Origin: Streptomyces nigra | GTDB taxonomy: Bacteria > Actinomycetota > Actinomycetes > Streptomycetales > Streptomycetaceae | DNA: 64,000 bases | NCBI RefSeq assembly: GCF_003074055.1 | Contig: NZ_CP029043.1 | Span: 6,688,501-6,752,500, forward strand | Direction of reading: 5' to 3' | Shown: positions 50,579 to 59,078 of the stretch, piece by piece | Layout: the number at the start of each line of letters is the position of its first letter | Numbering within the stretch: position 1 is the first letter of the stretch | The notes under the pieces: model-generated | Told to the model about the DNA's origin: nothing | The model's database searches: none | The model's input: the letters and a program-made list of their open reading frames with translations, nothing else | Translations under genes and position numbers: made by a program

Positions 50579-51757
50579 ATGCGCACGACGGTCGGCATCA
50601 TCGGCGGTGGTCCCGCCGGGCTGCTCCTCGCCCGGCTGCTGCACCGGGCCGGGATCGACTGCGTGGTGCTGGAGAGCCGTTCACGGGAGTACGTCGAGCG
50701 CCGCCAGCGCGCCGGGATGCTGGAGCAGGGCACCGTCGACGCACTGCACGAGGCCGGTGCCGGCGAGCGGCTGGACGCCGAGGGCCTGGTCCACCACGGC
50801 ATCGAACTGCGTTTCGACCGCGAACGCCACCGAGTGGACTTCCCTTCCCTGACCGGCGGCCGCACGGTCACGATCTACGCGCAGACCGAGATCGTGAAGG
50901 ACCTCGTCGCGCTCCAACTGGCCGAAGGGCCGCCGCTGTTGTTCGGCGCGGAGGCGCTGGCCGTGGAGAAGCCGGAGAGCGCCTCCCCGGTCGTACGGTT
51001 CCGGCACGAGGGCCGTGAACGCACGCTTACCTGCGACTGGGTGGCCGGCTGCGACGGCTTCCACGGCATCTCCCGGGATGTGCCGCCGGTCGGCGCCGGG
51101 CGGTCGTACGCGCGCTCCTACCCGTACGCCTGGCTCGGGGTGCTGGCCGAAGTGGCGCCGTCCTGCGAGGAGTTGATCTATGCACGCAGTGAACGGGGCT
51201 TCGCGCTGCACAGCATGCGCTCACCGTCGGTCTCGCGGCTCTACCTCCAGGTGCCGGAGGGCACCGACGTCCGAGACTGGCCCGACGACCGGATCTGGGA
51301 CGAACTGGCCGCCCGCTTCGCCGTCGACGGCGACTGGACGCTCCAGCGCGGCCCCGTCACGGCCAAGTCGGTCACGCCGATGCGGGCGTTCGTGCACGAG
51401 CCCATGCGGCACGGCAGGCTCCTGCTGGCCGGGGACGCCGCCCATATCGTCCCGCCCACCGGCGCCAAGGGACTCAACCTCGCCGTCTCCGACGTCCGGG
51501 TCCTGGCCCGCGGACTCGAAGAGCTGCACCGCACGGGAGACTCCCGGATCCTCGACCACTACAGCGAGTTGTGCCTCCGGCGCGTGTGGCAGGCCGTCCG
51601 GTTCTCGGACGACATGACCAGGATGCTGCACACCCGGGCCGACGAGGACGCCTTCGACCACCGGACGCAGCTCGCACGGCTGCGCCGGATCACCGGATCC
51701 CGTGACGCGGCCGCCGAACTCGCCGCGAACTACACGGGACTTCCGCTGCCCCTGTGA
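50579..51757 (+). CDS. pobA: 4-hydroxybenzoate 3-monooxygenase
   Basis: 392 aa from ATG at 50579 with GGGAGG upstream; close to the 394 aa of Pseudomonas PobA. FAD motif VGIIGGGPAGLLLARLLHRA (5-24), the RQRAGMLEQGTVDALHEAG segment, WVAGCDGFHGISR and the second FAD motif LLAGDAAHIVPPTGAKGLNL (about 284-303). It hydroxylates 4-hydroxybenzoate to protocatechuate with NAD(P)H and O2. A -10-like TAGGCT is at 50452-50457. The aldehyde dehydrogenase 78 bp downstream could supply its substrate. Confidence 0.94.
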   Translation: MRTTVGIIGGGPAGLLLARLLHRAGIDCVVLESRSREYVERRQRAGMLEQGTVDALHEAGAGERLDAEGLVHHGIELRFDRERHRVDFPSLTGGRTVTIYAQTEIVKDLVALQLAEGPPLLFGAEALAVEKPESASPVVRFRHEGRERTLTCDWVAGCDGFHGISRDVPPVGAGRSYARSYPYAWLGVLAEVAPSCEELIYARSERGFALHSMRSPSVSRLYLQVPEGTDVRDWPDDRIWDELAARFAVDGDWTLQRGPVTAKSVTPMRAFVHEPMRHGRLLLAGDAAHIVPPTGAKGLNLAVSDVRVLARGLEELHRTGDSRILDHYSELCLRRVWQAVRFSDDMTRMLHTRADEDAFDHRTQLARLRRITGSRDAAAELAANYTGLPLPL

Positions 51758-51835
51758 CCGCCCCCGCCCCCTGCGACCGCACCAGCCCCTTGTGACCGCC
51801 CCCCGAACCCGCCGGTGATCGAACGGAGAGTCGCC

Positions 51836-53272
51836 ATGCCGCTGCTCGACCCCGCAACCTGGCAGCCCCGCCCCCTGTCGGGTGGCGAGCACACCGTGAC
51901 CGAACCCGCCACCGGCGACACCCTCGCCACCGTCACCCTGGCCGGTGCGGACGACGTCGCCGACGCCGCACGGGCCGCCCACGGCGCCCAGCGCGCATGG
52001 GCCCGCCTGCCGCACTTCGCACGGGCCGCGGTCCTGCGCAAGGCGGGCGACCTGTTCGCGGCCCACGCCGACGAACTGCGCACCTGGCTCGTCCGCGAGT
52101 CCGGTTCCATCCCGGGCAAGGCCGACTTCGAACTGCACGTCGCCGCCCAGGAGTGCTACGAGGCCGCCGCCCTAGCCTCCCGCCCCGCCGGACAGGTCCT
52201 GCCCACCGAGGCGCCCCGCCTGTCGTACACGCCCCGGGTCCCGGTCGGGGTCGTCGGGGTGATCGCGCCGTTCAACGCGCCGCTCATCCTGTCCATCCGG
52301 TCCGTCGCGCCCGCGCTGGCCCTCGGCAACGGTGTCGTCCTCAAGCCGGACCCGCGTACGGCCGTGTGCGGCGGTCTGGCCCTGGCGGCCGTCTTCGCCG
52401 AGGCCGGGCTGCCCGAGGACGTGCTGCACGTGCTGCCGGGCGGCGCCGAGGTCGGGCAGGCGCTGGTCGCCGACCCGCATGTCCCCGTCGTCTCCTTCAC
52501 CGGGTCCACGGGGGCGGGCCGGGCCGTCGGCGAGGCCGCCGGACGGCATCTCAAGCGCGCCCATCTGGAACTGGGCGGCAACTCCGCCCTGGTCGTGCTG
52601 GAGGACGCCGACCTCGACGCGGTGATCTCCACGGCCGCCTGGGGATCGTTCTTCCATCAGGGCCAGATCTGTATGACGACCGGCCGGCACCTGGTACACC
52701 GGTCGCTGTACGAGGAGTACGTCGAACGCCTCGCCGCCAAGGCCGACTCGCTCGCCGTCGGTGACCCGCACCGCGACCAGGTCCACCTCGGCCCGCTCAT
52801 CGACGACGGGCAGCTCGACAAGGTCCGCTCGCTGGTCGACGCCAGCGCCTCGCAGGGCGCCAAGCTGGCCGCGGGCGGCACGCACGAGCGGCTGTTCTAC
52901 CGCCCGACCGTCCTGGCGGGCGTCGACGACGACACCCCGGCATACGCCGAGGAGGTCTTCGGGCCGGTCGCGCCGGTGCGTTCCTTCGCCGACGCCGAGG
53001 AGGCCGCCGCCCTGGCCGCCGCGAGCCCGTACGGACTCTCGCTGGGCATCGTCACCCGCGACGCCGCCCGGGGCCTCGACCTGGCCGAGCGCATCCCGAC
53101 CGGGATCGTGCACATCAACGACCAGACGGTGAACGACGAGGCCGTCGCCCCGTTCGGCGGGGTCGCCGCGTCCGGGACCGGCGCCCGCTTCGGCGGCGAC
53201 GCCAATCTGGAGGCGTTCACCGACGTGCGCTGGACGACGGTGCGCGGCGATGTGGCGGGCTACCCGTTCTGA
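51836..53272 (+). CDS. benzaldehyde/vanillin-type aldehyde dehydrogenase
   Basis: 478 aa from ATG at 51836 (GGAGAG upstream; seven codons earlier the frame is open without a site). NAD-dependent ALDH with Glu in HLELGGNSALVVLED (about 245) and catalytic Cys in HQGQICMTTGRH (about 280). GVVGVIAPFNAPLILSIRSV and EEVFGPVAPV are typical of the benzaldehyde dehydrogenase group. With pobA just upstream, the likely route is 4-hydroxybenzaldehyde to 4-hydroxybenzoate to protocatechuate; that substrate is inferred from context. Confidence 0.9.
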   Translation: MPLLDPATWQPRPLSGGEHTVTEPATGDTLATVTLAGADDVADAARAAHGAQRAWARLPHFARAAVLRKAGDLFAAHADELRTWLVRESGSIPGKADFELHVAAQECYEAAALASRPAGQVLPTEAPRLSYTPRVPVGVVGVIAPFNAPLILSIRSVAPALALGNGVVLKPDPRTAVCGGLALAAVFAEAGLPEDVLHVLPGGAEVGQALVADPHVPVVSFTGSTGAGRAVGEAAGRHLKRAHLELGGNSALVVLEDADLDAVISTAAWGSFFHQGQICMTTGRHLVHRSLYEEYVERLAAKADSLAVGDPHRDQVHLGPLIDDGQLDKVRSLVDASASQGAKLAAGGTHERLFYRPTVLAGVDDDTPAYAEEVFGPVAPVRSFADAEEAAALAAASPYGLSLGIVTRDAARGLDLAERIPTGIVHINDQTVNDEAVAPFGGVAASGTGARFGGDANLEAFTDVRWTTVRGDVAGYPF

Positions 53273-53285
53273 TCGGGCGGTCCTT

Positions 53286-53326
53286 TCGATGGGTCCGGTC
53301 CGGCCGGATCGATGGGTCCGGTCCGG
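53286..53326. repeat. 18-bp direct repeat after aldehyde dehydrogenase gene
   Basis: TCGATGGGTCCGGTCCGG occurs at 53286-53303 and 53309-53326, period 23 bp, in the convergent gap before the thioredoxin gene. No hairpin with a clear stem spans it. Confidence 0.65.
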
Positions 53327-53396
53327 TCGGGCGCCGGCCCGCGGGTTTCCGTTCCCGGAACCCGCGCGGCGCCCCGGACCGGCCCTCACCGCCCCG

Positions 53397-53783
53397 TCAC
53401 TCGCCGTTCTGCCCGGCCTGCTCCTGCTGGGCGGCGACGGCCTTGCGGACCTCGTCCATGTCGAGCTTGCGGGCCTGCCCGATGACGTCGGCCAGCGCGG
53501 CCTCCGGCAGGGCACCCGGCTGGGCGAACACGGCGACCCGGTCCCGCACGATCATCAGCGTCGGGATCGACTGGATCCCGAAGGCCTGCGCCAGCTCCGG
53601 CTGGGCCTCGGTGTCGACCTTGCCGAACACCAGGTCGGGGTTCTCCTCGGCCGCCTTCTCGTAGACGGGGGCGAACTGACGGCACGGACCGCACCAGGAC
53701 GCCCAGAAGTCGATCAGGACGAAGTCGTTGTCCGTGACCGTCTGGTCGAAGTTCTCCTTGGTGAGCTCCATGGTGCTGCTCAT
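53397..53783 (-). CDS. trxC: thioredoxin, SigR-type (TrxC-like)
   Basis: 128 aa from ATG at 53783. Active site WCGPC at residues 30-34 in DFWASWCGPCRQFAPVYE, cis-Pro in GIQSIPTLMIV, and a 20-residue Gln/Glu tail. It reduces protein disulfides in the cytoplasm. The promoter GGAAT-N18-GTT (53852-53827) matches the SigR disulfide-stress consensus exactly, as expected for trxC of S. coelicolor. A disulfide reductase is divergent from it. Confidence 0.93.
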   Translation of the reverse strand: MSSTMELTKENFDQTVTDNDFVLIDFWASWCGPCRQFAPVYEKAAEENPDLVFGKVDTEAQPELAQAFGIQSIPTLMIVRDRVAVFAQPGALPEAALADVIGQARKLDMDEVRKAVAAQQEQAGQNGE

Positions 53784-53826
53784 GGCGTATCCCTCTTCCT
53801 GGGTGTCCGGGCGAAGCGTGGGCGAC

Positions 53827-53852
53827 AACACGGCCGCAGGGCCGTGTATTCC
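53827..53852 (-). promoter_or_regulatory. SigR promoter of thioredoxin gene
   Basis: Minus strand GGAAT (53852-53848), 18 nt, GTT (53829-53827): an exact SigR consensus (GGAAT-N18-GTT). The spacer is almost entirely a perfect 8-bp inverted repeat ACACGGCC-GCAG-GGCCGTGT (53828-53847), so a second regulator may also bind. Confidence 0.8.
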
Positions 53853-53902
53853 GCGCGCGTACCCCTGTGGCCAGTCGGCACACCACCCGTAAGACTGACC
53901 CC

Positions 53903-55336
53903 ATGACGGAAACGGATTCCATCGCGTACGACGTCGTGGTGCTCGGAGCCGGGCCGGTGGGGGAGGTCGTCGCCGACCGCACCCGCGCCGCCGGTCTGAC
54001 CACCGCGGTCGTGGAGAGCGAACTGGTCGGAGGCGAGTGCTCCTACTGGGCCTGCATGCCCAGCAAGGCGCTGCTGCGGCCGGTCATCGCCCAGTCCGAC
54101 GCCCGGCACCTGCCCGGCCTCGCCGAGGCCGTCCAGGGCCCCCTCGACACCGCCCGGGTGCTCGCCCGGCGCAACGAGGTCACCAAGGACTGGCACGACG
54201 ACGGGCAGGTCGGCTGGCTCGACGGCATCGGCGCCGACCTCTACCGCGGCCACGGGCGCCTCGCCGGTGACCGCACGGTCGAGGTGACCGGCCCCGACGG
54301 CACCCGGAAGGTGCTCACCGCGCGGCACGCCGTGGCCGTGTGCACCGGCAGCCGGGCCGTCGTGCCCGACCTGCCGGGACTCGACCAGGTCAAGCCGTGG
54401 ACCAGCCGCGAAGCCACCAGCGCCCAGGCCGCGCCCGGCCGGCTCGTCGTGGTCGGCGGGGGAGTGGTCGCCGCCGAGATGGCCACCGCCTGGCAGGCCC
54501 TCGGCTCCCGCGTCACCGTCCTCGTACGCGGCAAGGGCCTGCTGAACCGCATGGAGCCCTTCGTCGGCGAGATGGTCGCGAAGTCCCTCACCGAGGCCGG
54601 TGCGGACGTCCGCACCGGGACGTTCGTGACGTCGGTGACCCGGGAGGACGGCACGGTCGTCGTCGTCACCGACCAGGGCGAGCGCATCGAGGCCGACGAG
54701 ATCCTCTTCGCGACCGGGCGCGCCCCGCGCAGCGACGACATCGGCCTGGAGACGGTCGGTCTGGAGCCGGGCTCGTGGCTGGCGACGGACGACAGCCTGC
54801 GCGTCCGGGGCAGCGAGTGGCTGTACGCCGTCGGCGACATCAACCACCGCGTCCTCCTCACCCACCAGGGCAAGTACCAGGCCCGGATCGCCGGCGCGGC
54901 CATCGCCGCCCGCGCCTCCGGCACGGCGGAGCTGGACACCGGGTCCTGGGGCGCGCACGCCGCCACCGCCGACCAGGGCGCCGTCCCGCAGGTCGTCTTC
55001 ACCGACCCCGAGGCCGCCGCGGTGGGCCTGTCCCTGGCCGAGGCCGAGCAGGCCGGACACCGGGTGCGGGCCGTCGACTACGACATCTCCTGGACCGCCG
55101 GCGCCTATCTCTACGGCGAGGACTACCGCGGGCAGGCCCGGATGGTCGTCGACCTGGAACGCGAGATCCTGCTCGGCGTGACGTTCGTCGGCCCGGGCGT
55201 CAGCGAGCTGATCCACTCGGCGACCGTCGCGGTCGTCGGCCAGGTGCCGATCAGCAGGCTGTGGCACGCGGTCCCGTCGTACCCGACGATCAGCGAGGTG
55301 TGGCTGCGGCTGCTGGAGACGTACCGGGACAGCTGA
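53903..55336 (+). CDS. pyridine nucleotide-disulfide oxidoreductase (lipoamide dehydrogenase/MerA-like)
   Basis: 477 aa from ATG at 53903. FAD motif YDVVVLGAGPVGEVVADRTR, redox-active Cys pair in GGECSYWACMPSKALL (C-X4-C), NAD(P) motif RLVVVGGGVVAAEMATAWQA and the ending HAVPSYPTISEVWLRLLE with the catalytic His. It lacks the N-terminal metal domain and C-terminal Cys pair of mercuric reductase, so it is a general disulfide or quinone reductase. It is divergent from the SigR-driven thioredoxin, suggesting a role in thiol stress. Confidence 0.9.
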   Translation: MTETDSIAYDVVVLGAGPVGEVVADRTRAAGLTTAVVESELVGGECSYWACMPSKALLRPVIAQSDARHLPGLAEAVQGPLDTARVLARRNEVTKDWHDDGQVGWLDGIGADLYRGHGRLAGDRTVEVTGPDGTRKVLTARHAVAVCTGSRAVVPDLPGLDQVKPWTSREATSAQAAPGRLVVVGGGVVAAEMATAWQALGSRVTVLVRGKGLLNRMEPFVGEMVAKSLTEAGADVRTGTFVTSVTREDGTVVVVTDQGERIEADEILFATGRAPRSDDIGLETVGLEPGSWLATDDSLRVRGSEWLYAVGDINHRVLLTHQGKYQARIAGAAIAARASGTAELDTGSWGAHAATADQGAVPQVVFTDPEAAAVGLSLAEAEQAGHRVRAVDYDISWTAGAYLYGEDYRGQARMVVDLEREILLGVTFVGPGVSELIHSATVAVVGQVPISRLWHAVPSYPTISEVWLRLLETYRDS

Positions 55337-55441
55337 TGCGGTCGGCGGGGTCGGGCGAGGCGGTCAGGGCCGGGTCCGGCCACCCGGTCCGGGCGGGCCC
55401 GGCATCGCGGTCAGCCGGGCTGGGTGGGTCCGGCTACGCGG

Positions 55442-56089
55442 TCAGTCGGGCAGGCCGAAGCCGAGGGCCCGTGCCGCCTGGATCGGGGCGGGCTCGGCCC
55501 AGAGCTCGGCCATCGCCTGGTTGGAGGCGAGCGAACGCGTCTCCGCCCGGTCCAGGTAGAGCACCCCGTCGAGGTGGTCCGTCTCGTGCTGCACGATCCG
55601 GGCGGGCCACCCCGTGAACACCTCGTCGACAGCCTGCCCGTGCTCGTCCTCGCCGCGCAGCCGCACCTCGGCGTGCCGGGCGACGACCGCCTGGTACCCC
55701 GGCACGCTCAGACAGCCCTCGTAGAACGCCGCCCGCGCCGGCCCGGTCGCCTCGTACGACGGGTTGACCAGCACCCGGAACGGCTGCGGGACGCGCCCCC
55801 GCGTCACGCGCACCTCGTCCGGGACCGGCGCCGGGTCCTCGATCACCGCGATCCGCAACCCCACCCCCACCTGTGGCGCGGCGAGCCCGACGCCGGGAGC
55901 CGCGTGCATCGTGAGCCGCAGAGCCTCCACGAAGCGGGCCAGCAGCGCGGGGCCCAACTGCCCCTCGTACGGCGCGGCCGGGCGCCGCAGCACCGGATCG
56001 CCGGCCGCCACGACGGGCAGCGGGCCCCCGGCGGAGAGAAGCCGCTCGATCTGCTCGGCGAGGGACGCGTGCTCGTTCGGAGGTGCCAT
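55442..56089 (-). CDS. def: peptide deformylase
   Basis: 215 aa. All three deformylase motifs are present: GVGLAAPQVG (66-75), EGCLSVP (about 123-129) and QHETDHLDG (about 167-175), which give the metal ligands Cys and two His. It removes formyl groups from nascent proteins. Streptomyces genomes hold several deformylase genes; this one stands alone, away from fmt, so it is probably an accessory copy that could also protect against deformylase inhibitors. Confidence 0.95.
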   Translation of the reverse strand: MAPPNEHASLAEQIERLLSAGGPLPVVAAGDPVLRRPAAPYEGQLGPALLARFVEALRLTMHAAPGVGLAAPQVGVGLRIAVIEDPAPVPDEVRVTRGRVPQPFRVLVNPSYEATGPARAAFYEGCLSVPGYQAVVARHAEVRLRGEDEHGQAVDEVFTGWPARIVQHETDHLDGVLYLDRAETRSLASNQAMAELWAEPAPIQAARALGFGLPD

Positions 56090-56175
56090 CGCCCCAGCAT
56101 GCCACGCGCCCCGCGCACCCCCTGAACTCCACTGTGCCGCAGGTCACTTGACGTGCCGGGAACTCCGGGGCTCGC

Positions 56176-56194
56176 CGGTCCGACTACCGGACCG
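56176..56194. promoter_or_regulatory. inverted repeat before PepSY gene
   Basis: Perfect 7-bp arms CGGTCCG (56176-56182) and CGGACCG (56188-56194), 5-nt spacer, 38 bp before the PepSY start. A consensus-like -35 TTGACG is at 56148-56153, though no good -10 follows at 17-18 nt. Candidate operator. Confidence 0.45.
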
Positions 56195-56231
56195 CCAGAG
56201 CAACGACCGTCCACCCCCCGGAGTTCCACCC

Positions 56232-57626
56232 ATGTCCACCGCCCCCACGACCGCCCCCGCCCCCGGGCCCGACGCCACGGATCCCCCGGCCCCGTCCCGC
56301 CGCGGCTGGACACTCCTGCGCCCGCTCGTCCTGCGACTGCACTTCTACGCCGGTGTGCTCGTCGCCCCGTTCCTCCTCGTCGCCGCGGCGACCGGATTCC
56401 TGTACGCGGGCGCGTTCCAGGCCGAGAGACTGCTGTACGCCCACGAGATGTACGTCCCCGCCGGCGGGACGAAGCTGCCGGTGTCGCAGCAGGTCGCCGC
56501 CGCCCGCGAGGCCCACCCCGAGGGCGCCGTCGCGGCCATACGGCCCTCACCGGCCGACGACGAATCGACCCGGGTGATGCTCTCGGGGGTCGACGGTGTC
56601 GACGCCGACCACACGCTGGCCGTGTTCGTCGACCCGTACACCGCCGAAGTACGCGGCGCTCTGGAGCAGTACGGCTCCACCGGCGCCCTCCCGCTGCGCA
56701 CCTGGATCGACGAGTTCCACCGCGACCTGCACCTCGGTGAGCCGGGCCGGCTCTACAGCGAACTCGCCGCGAGCTGGCTGTGGGTGATCGCGGCCGGGGG
56801 ACTGGTGCTGTGGTTCTCCCGCCGCCGCGCCCTGCGCAAGGTGCGCGGCACCGGCGGGCGCCGGCGCACCCTCGGCCTGCACGGCACGGTCGGCGTCTGG
56901 GCGGCCCTCGGATTCTTCTTCCTGTCGGCGACCGGCCTGACCTGGTCGACGTACACCGGCGCCCACATCGACGACCTGCGCACCGCCCTGAGGCAGGCCA
57001 CCCCGTCCGTCTCGGCGTCGGCGGGCGGCGACCACGGCGGCCATGGCGGCACCGCGGGCACCGGCGGCGGCGAGGGCCAGGGCGTCGGCCTCGACAAGGT
57101 CCTGGCGGCCGCCCGCTCCGAGGGCCTGTCCGACCCGGTGGAGATCGTGCCGCCCGCCGACGCCTCGTCCGCCTATGTGGTCCGGCAGGTGCAGCGCAGC
57201 TGGCCGACGAAACAGGACGCGGTGGCGGTCGACCCGGCGTCCGGCGAGGTCACGGACGTCCTGCGGTTCGACGACCACCCGGTGCTCGCCAAGCTGACCC
57301 GCTGGGGCATCGACCTGCACACGGGCGTGCTGTTCGGGCTGGTCAACCAGATCGCCCTGATGGCGCTGACGCTCGCACTGATCCTGCTGATCGTGTGGGG
57401 CTACCGCATGTGGTGGCAGCGCGGCCGGGGCTCGTCGTTCGGCCGTCCGATCCCGCGCGGCGCCTGGCGCCAGGTGCCCCCGCGCATCCTCGTCCCCCTG
57501 GCCGCGCTGGTCGCGGCGCTCGGCTACGTCGTCCCGCTGCTCGGCATCCCACTGGCGGCGTTCGTCGCGGTGGACGCCGTACTGGGCGAGATCGCGTACC
57601 GGCGGGGAAGTGCCCAGGAGGCGTAG
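56232..57626 (+). CDS. PepSY-associated transmembrane protein
   Basis: 464 aa with GGAG about 9 nt before the ATG. Four to five membrane segments: around 38-60 (FYAGVLVAPFLLVAAATGFL), 178-195, 220-240, 365-385 and 415-450. PepSY domains lie between them, plus a conserved DEFHRDLHLGEPGRLYSELA and LHTGVLFGLVNQIAL. A His/Gly-rich loop (GGDHGGHGG, about 260) could bind metal. The family is linked to ferric-siderophore or sulphite/iron reduction at the membrane; a copper or iron role is inferred from the His-rich loop only. Confidence 0.88.
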   Translation: MSTAPTTAPAPGPDATDPPAPSRRGWTLLRPLVLRLHFYAGVLVAPFLLVAAATGFLYAGAFQAERLLYAHEMYVPAGGTKLPVSQQVAAAREAHPEGAVAAIRPSPADDESTRVMLSGVDGVDADHTLAVFVDPYTAEVRGALEQYGSTGALPLRTWIDEFHRDLHLGEPGRLYSELAASWLWVIAAGGLVLWFSRRRALRKVRGTGGRRRTLGLHGTVGVWAALGFFFLSATGLTWSTYTGAHIDDLRTALRQATPSVSASAGGDHGGHGGTAGTGGGEGQGVGLDKVLAAARSEGLSDPVEIVPPADASSAYVVRQVQRSWPTKQDAVAVDPASGEVTDVLRFDDHPVLAKLTRWGIDLHTGVLFGLVNQIALMALTLALILLIVWGYRMWWQRGRGSSFGRPIPRGAWRQVPPRILVPLAALVAALGYVVPLLGIPLAAFVAVDAVLGEIAYRRGSAQEA

Positions 57627-57634
57627 CGAGAAGA

Positions 57635-57670
57635 GGGGCCCGGCCTCCGTAGGTACGGAGTCCGGGCCCC
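57635..57670. terminator. long hairpin between PepSY and TPR genes
   Basis: GGGGCCCGG-C-CTCCGT (57635-57650) pairs with ACGGAG-T-CCGGGCCCC (57655-57670), 15 pairs with one mismatch and a 4-nt loop, between convergent genes. Confidence 0.8.
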
Positions 57671-57697
57671 TGCCGGCGGCTTTGGCCGCCGCCGGTC

Positions 57698-58045
57698 TCA
57701 GACCTGCTCGAAGTCGCCCGCCAGGGCCGAGGCCAGGCGCATGTGCGGCTCGGCCTCCTCGTGCCGCCCCTGGCGCTGGAGCGTACGGCCCAGCATCAGC
57801 CGGGCGTACTGCTCGACCGGGTCGCGCTCCACGATGACGCGCAACTCGTCCTCGGCGCGGCGCAGTTGGGCCGAGTGGTAGTAGGCACGGGCCAGCAGCA
57901 GCCGCGGTCCCGTCTGCTCCGGCACCTCCTCGACCAGGCTGCCGAGGACCCGCGCTGCGCTCGCGTAGTCCTTGGCGTCGAAGAACATCCGCGCCCGCTC
58001 CCAGCGCTCGGTCGGTGTTCCGTGGTCGTAGTACGTCGTCTCCAC
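57698..58045 (-). CDS. small tetratricopeptide-repeat protein
   Basis: 115 aa from GTG at 58045, chosen for AAGGAGG about 6 nt upstream; the open frame can be extended only to a TTG. Two to three TPR units: ARMFFDAKDYASAARVLGSL, GPRLLLARAYYHSAQLRRAE and EQYARLMLGRTLQRQGRHEE. A protein-interaction scaffold; partner unknown. It is separated by 49 bp from the leftward MarR pair upstream and may be their third gene. Confidence 0.85.
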   Translation of the reverse strand: METTYYDHGTPTERWERARMFFDAKDYASAARVLGSLVEEVPEQTGPRLLLARAYYHSAQLRRAEDELRVIVERDPVEQYARLMLGRTLQRQGRHEEAEPHMRLASALAGDFEQV

Positions 58046-58094
58046 TCTGACCTCCTTCGAGCGCGTCAACCGGCCTGAGTGGTTGAATATTCCA

Positions 58095-58559
58095 CTAACC
58101 GTTGGCGGCGTCCTGGGTCAGGGCCGCGAGCTCCCGGTTCGCCCGCTCGGTGATGAGGGTCAGCACCCGACCCGCGACGGCCAGGTCCTCCTCGGGCAGG
58201 TCCGCGTAGACGCGGGCGGTGATGGGTGCGGTCTCGGCGGACGTCGCGGCCTGCAGCTCGCGCCCGGCGTCCGTGACGCGCACGGCGGTCGGCCCGTCGG
58301 CGGCCAGCAGGCCGGCGCTGACCAGCCCGTCGACGACGGAACGGGCCTCCGCGGGCTCGCACTTGAGCGAACCGACCACCTCGCCGACGAGCCGGTCGCG
58401 CTCCACCGGCCCACCGGCGGCAGCGGCCGCGCGCAGGGTGACGGACTGCTGGAACGTGGCGCCGTGGCGGGCCAGAACCTGCTCCAGGAGAGCGCGGCTC
58501 GCGTAGTGGGCGAGGGCTATGACACGGGGGTCGAGACGGGGAGGGGTGGAGGTGGTCAT
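58095..58559 (-). CDS. MarR-like winged-helix protein (second of pair)
   Basis: 154 aa, ATGA overlap with the preceding MarR gene. Winged-helix elements QQSVTLRAAAAAGGPVERDR, RSVVDGLVSAGLLAADGPTA and VRVTDAGRELQAATS are readable, but the recognition helix is less conserved than in the first gene. It may heterodimerise with, or modulate, that regulator. The last 30 residues are helical. Confidence 0.8.
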   Translation of the reverse strand: MTTSTPPRLDPRVIALAHYASRALLEQVLARHGATFQQSVTLRAAAAAGGPVERDRLVGEVVGSLKCEPAEARSVVDGLVSAGLLAADGPTAVRVTDAGRELQAATSAETAPITARVYADLPEEDLAVAGRVLTLITERANRELAALTQDAANG

Positions 58560-59065
58560 GACTGCTCCTTGTCGTGCCGGCTGTCGTTCTCGCCGTCCAG
58601 GGCCGACGGATCGAGAGGCGCGTCGAGCAGGGCCGCCAGGATGTGGCTGAACTCCCGCGTGGTGTCGCTGTCGAGCCCGCCGAGCGGGGCGAGGAGCTGC
58701 TCATGCAGCGCCCGCACGACCTCGATCGCCTTCCGGGTCCGCTCCACGCCCTGCTCGGTCAGCGTGAGCTGGACCGCGCGGGGGTCACGGGCGTCGCGGG
58801 TGCGTTCGACGAGGCCGGCGCTCTCCAGGGAACGCGCCAGCTTGGAGACGTACAGCGGCTCCAGCCCGGTGTGGTCGGCCAGCCGCCGCTGACTGGGGCG
58901 CTCGCCCTCACGCCGCATCCCGTACAGCGAGGCGACGACGGCGTACTGGGCGTGGGTGAGCCCCAACGGGGTCACGGCCCGGTCGACGGCGACCCGGAAC
59001 TTCGTCGACAGCCGCCACACGAGGAAGCCGGGGGTGGCGTTCATGGAACGGGAACCCTTGCTCAT
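58556..59065 (-). CDS. MarR-family regulator (first of pair)
   Basis: 169 aa from ATG at 59065. FLVWRLSTKFRVAVDRAVTP, LTHAQYAVVASLYGMRREGE, the recognition region RRLADHTGLEPLYVSKLARS and the wing RDARDPRAVQLTLTEQGVER. A second in-frame ATG is at 59044. TACTGT (59078-59073, minus) ends 7 nt before the start, so the transcript may be leaderless. Two direct copies of a 12-bp sequence cover the -35 region and are probable operators. Confidence 0.88.
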   Translation of the reverse strand: MSKGSRSMNATPGFLVWRLSTKFRVAVDRAVTPLGLTHAQYAVVASLYGMRREGERPSQRRLADHTGLEPLYVSKLARSLESAGLVERTRDARDPRAVQLTLTEQGVERTRKAIEVVRALHEQLLAPLGGLDSDTTREFSHILAALLDAPLDPSALDGENDSRHDKEQS

Positions 59066-59078
59066 GGCAGATACAGTA

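Noticed and set aside
53903..55336. Mercuric reductase
   Set aside because: Lacks the N-terminal metal-binding domain and the C-terminal Cys pair; no mer genes nearby.
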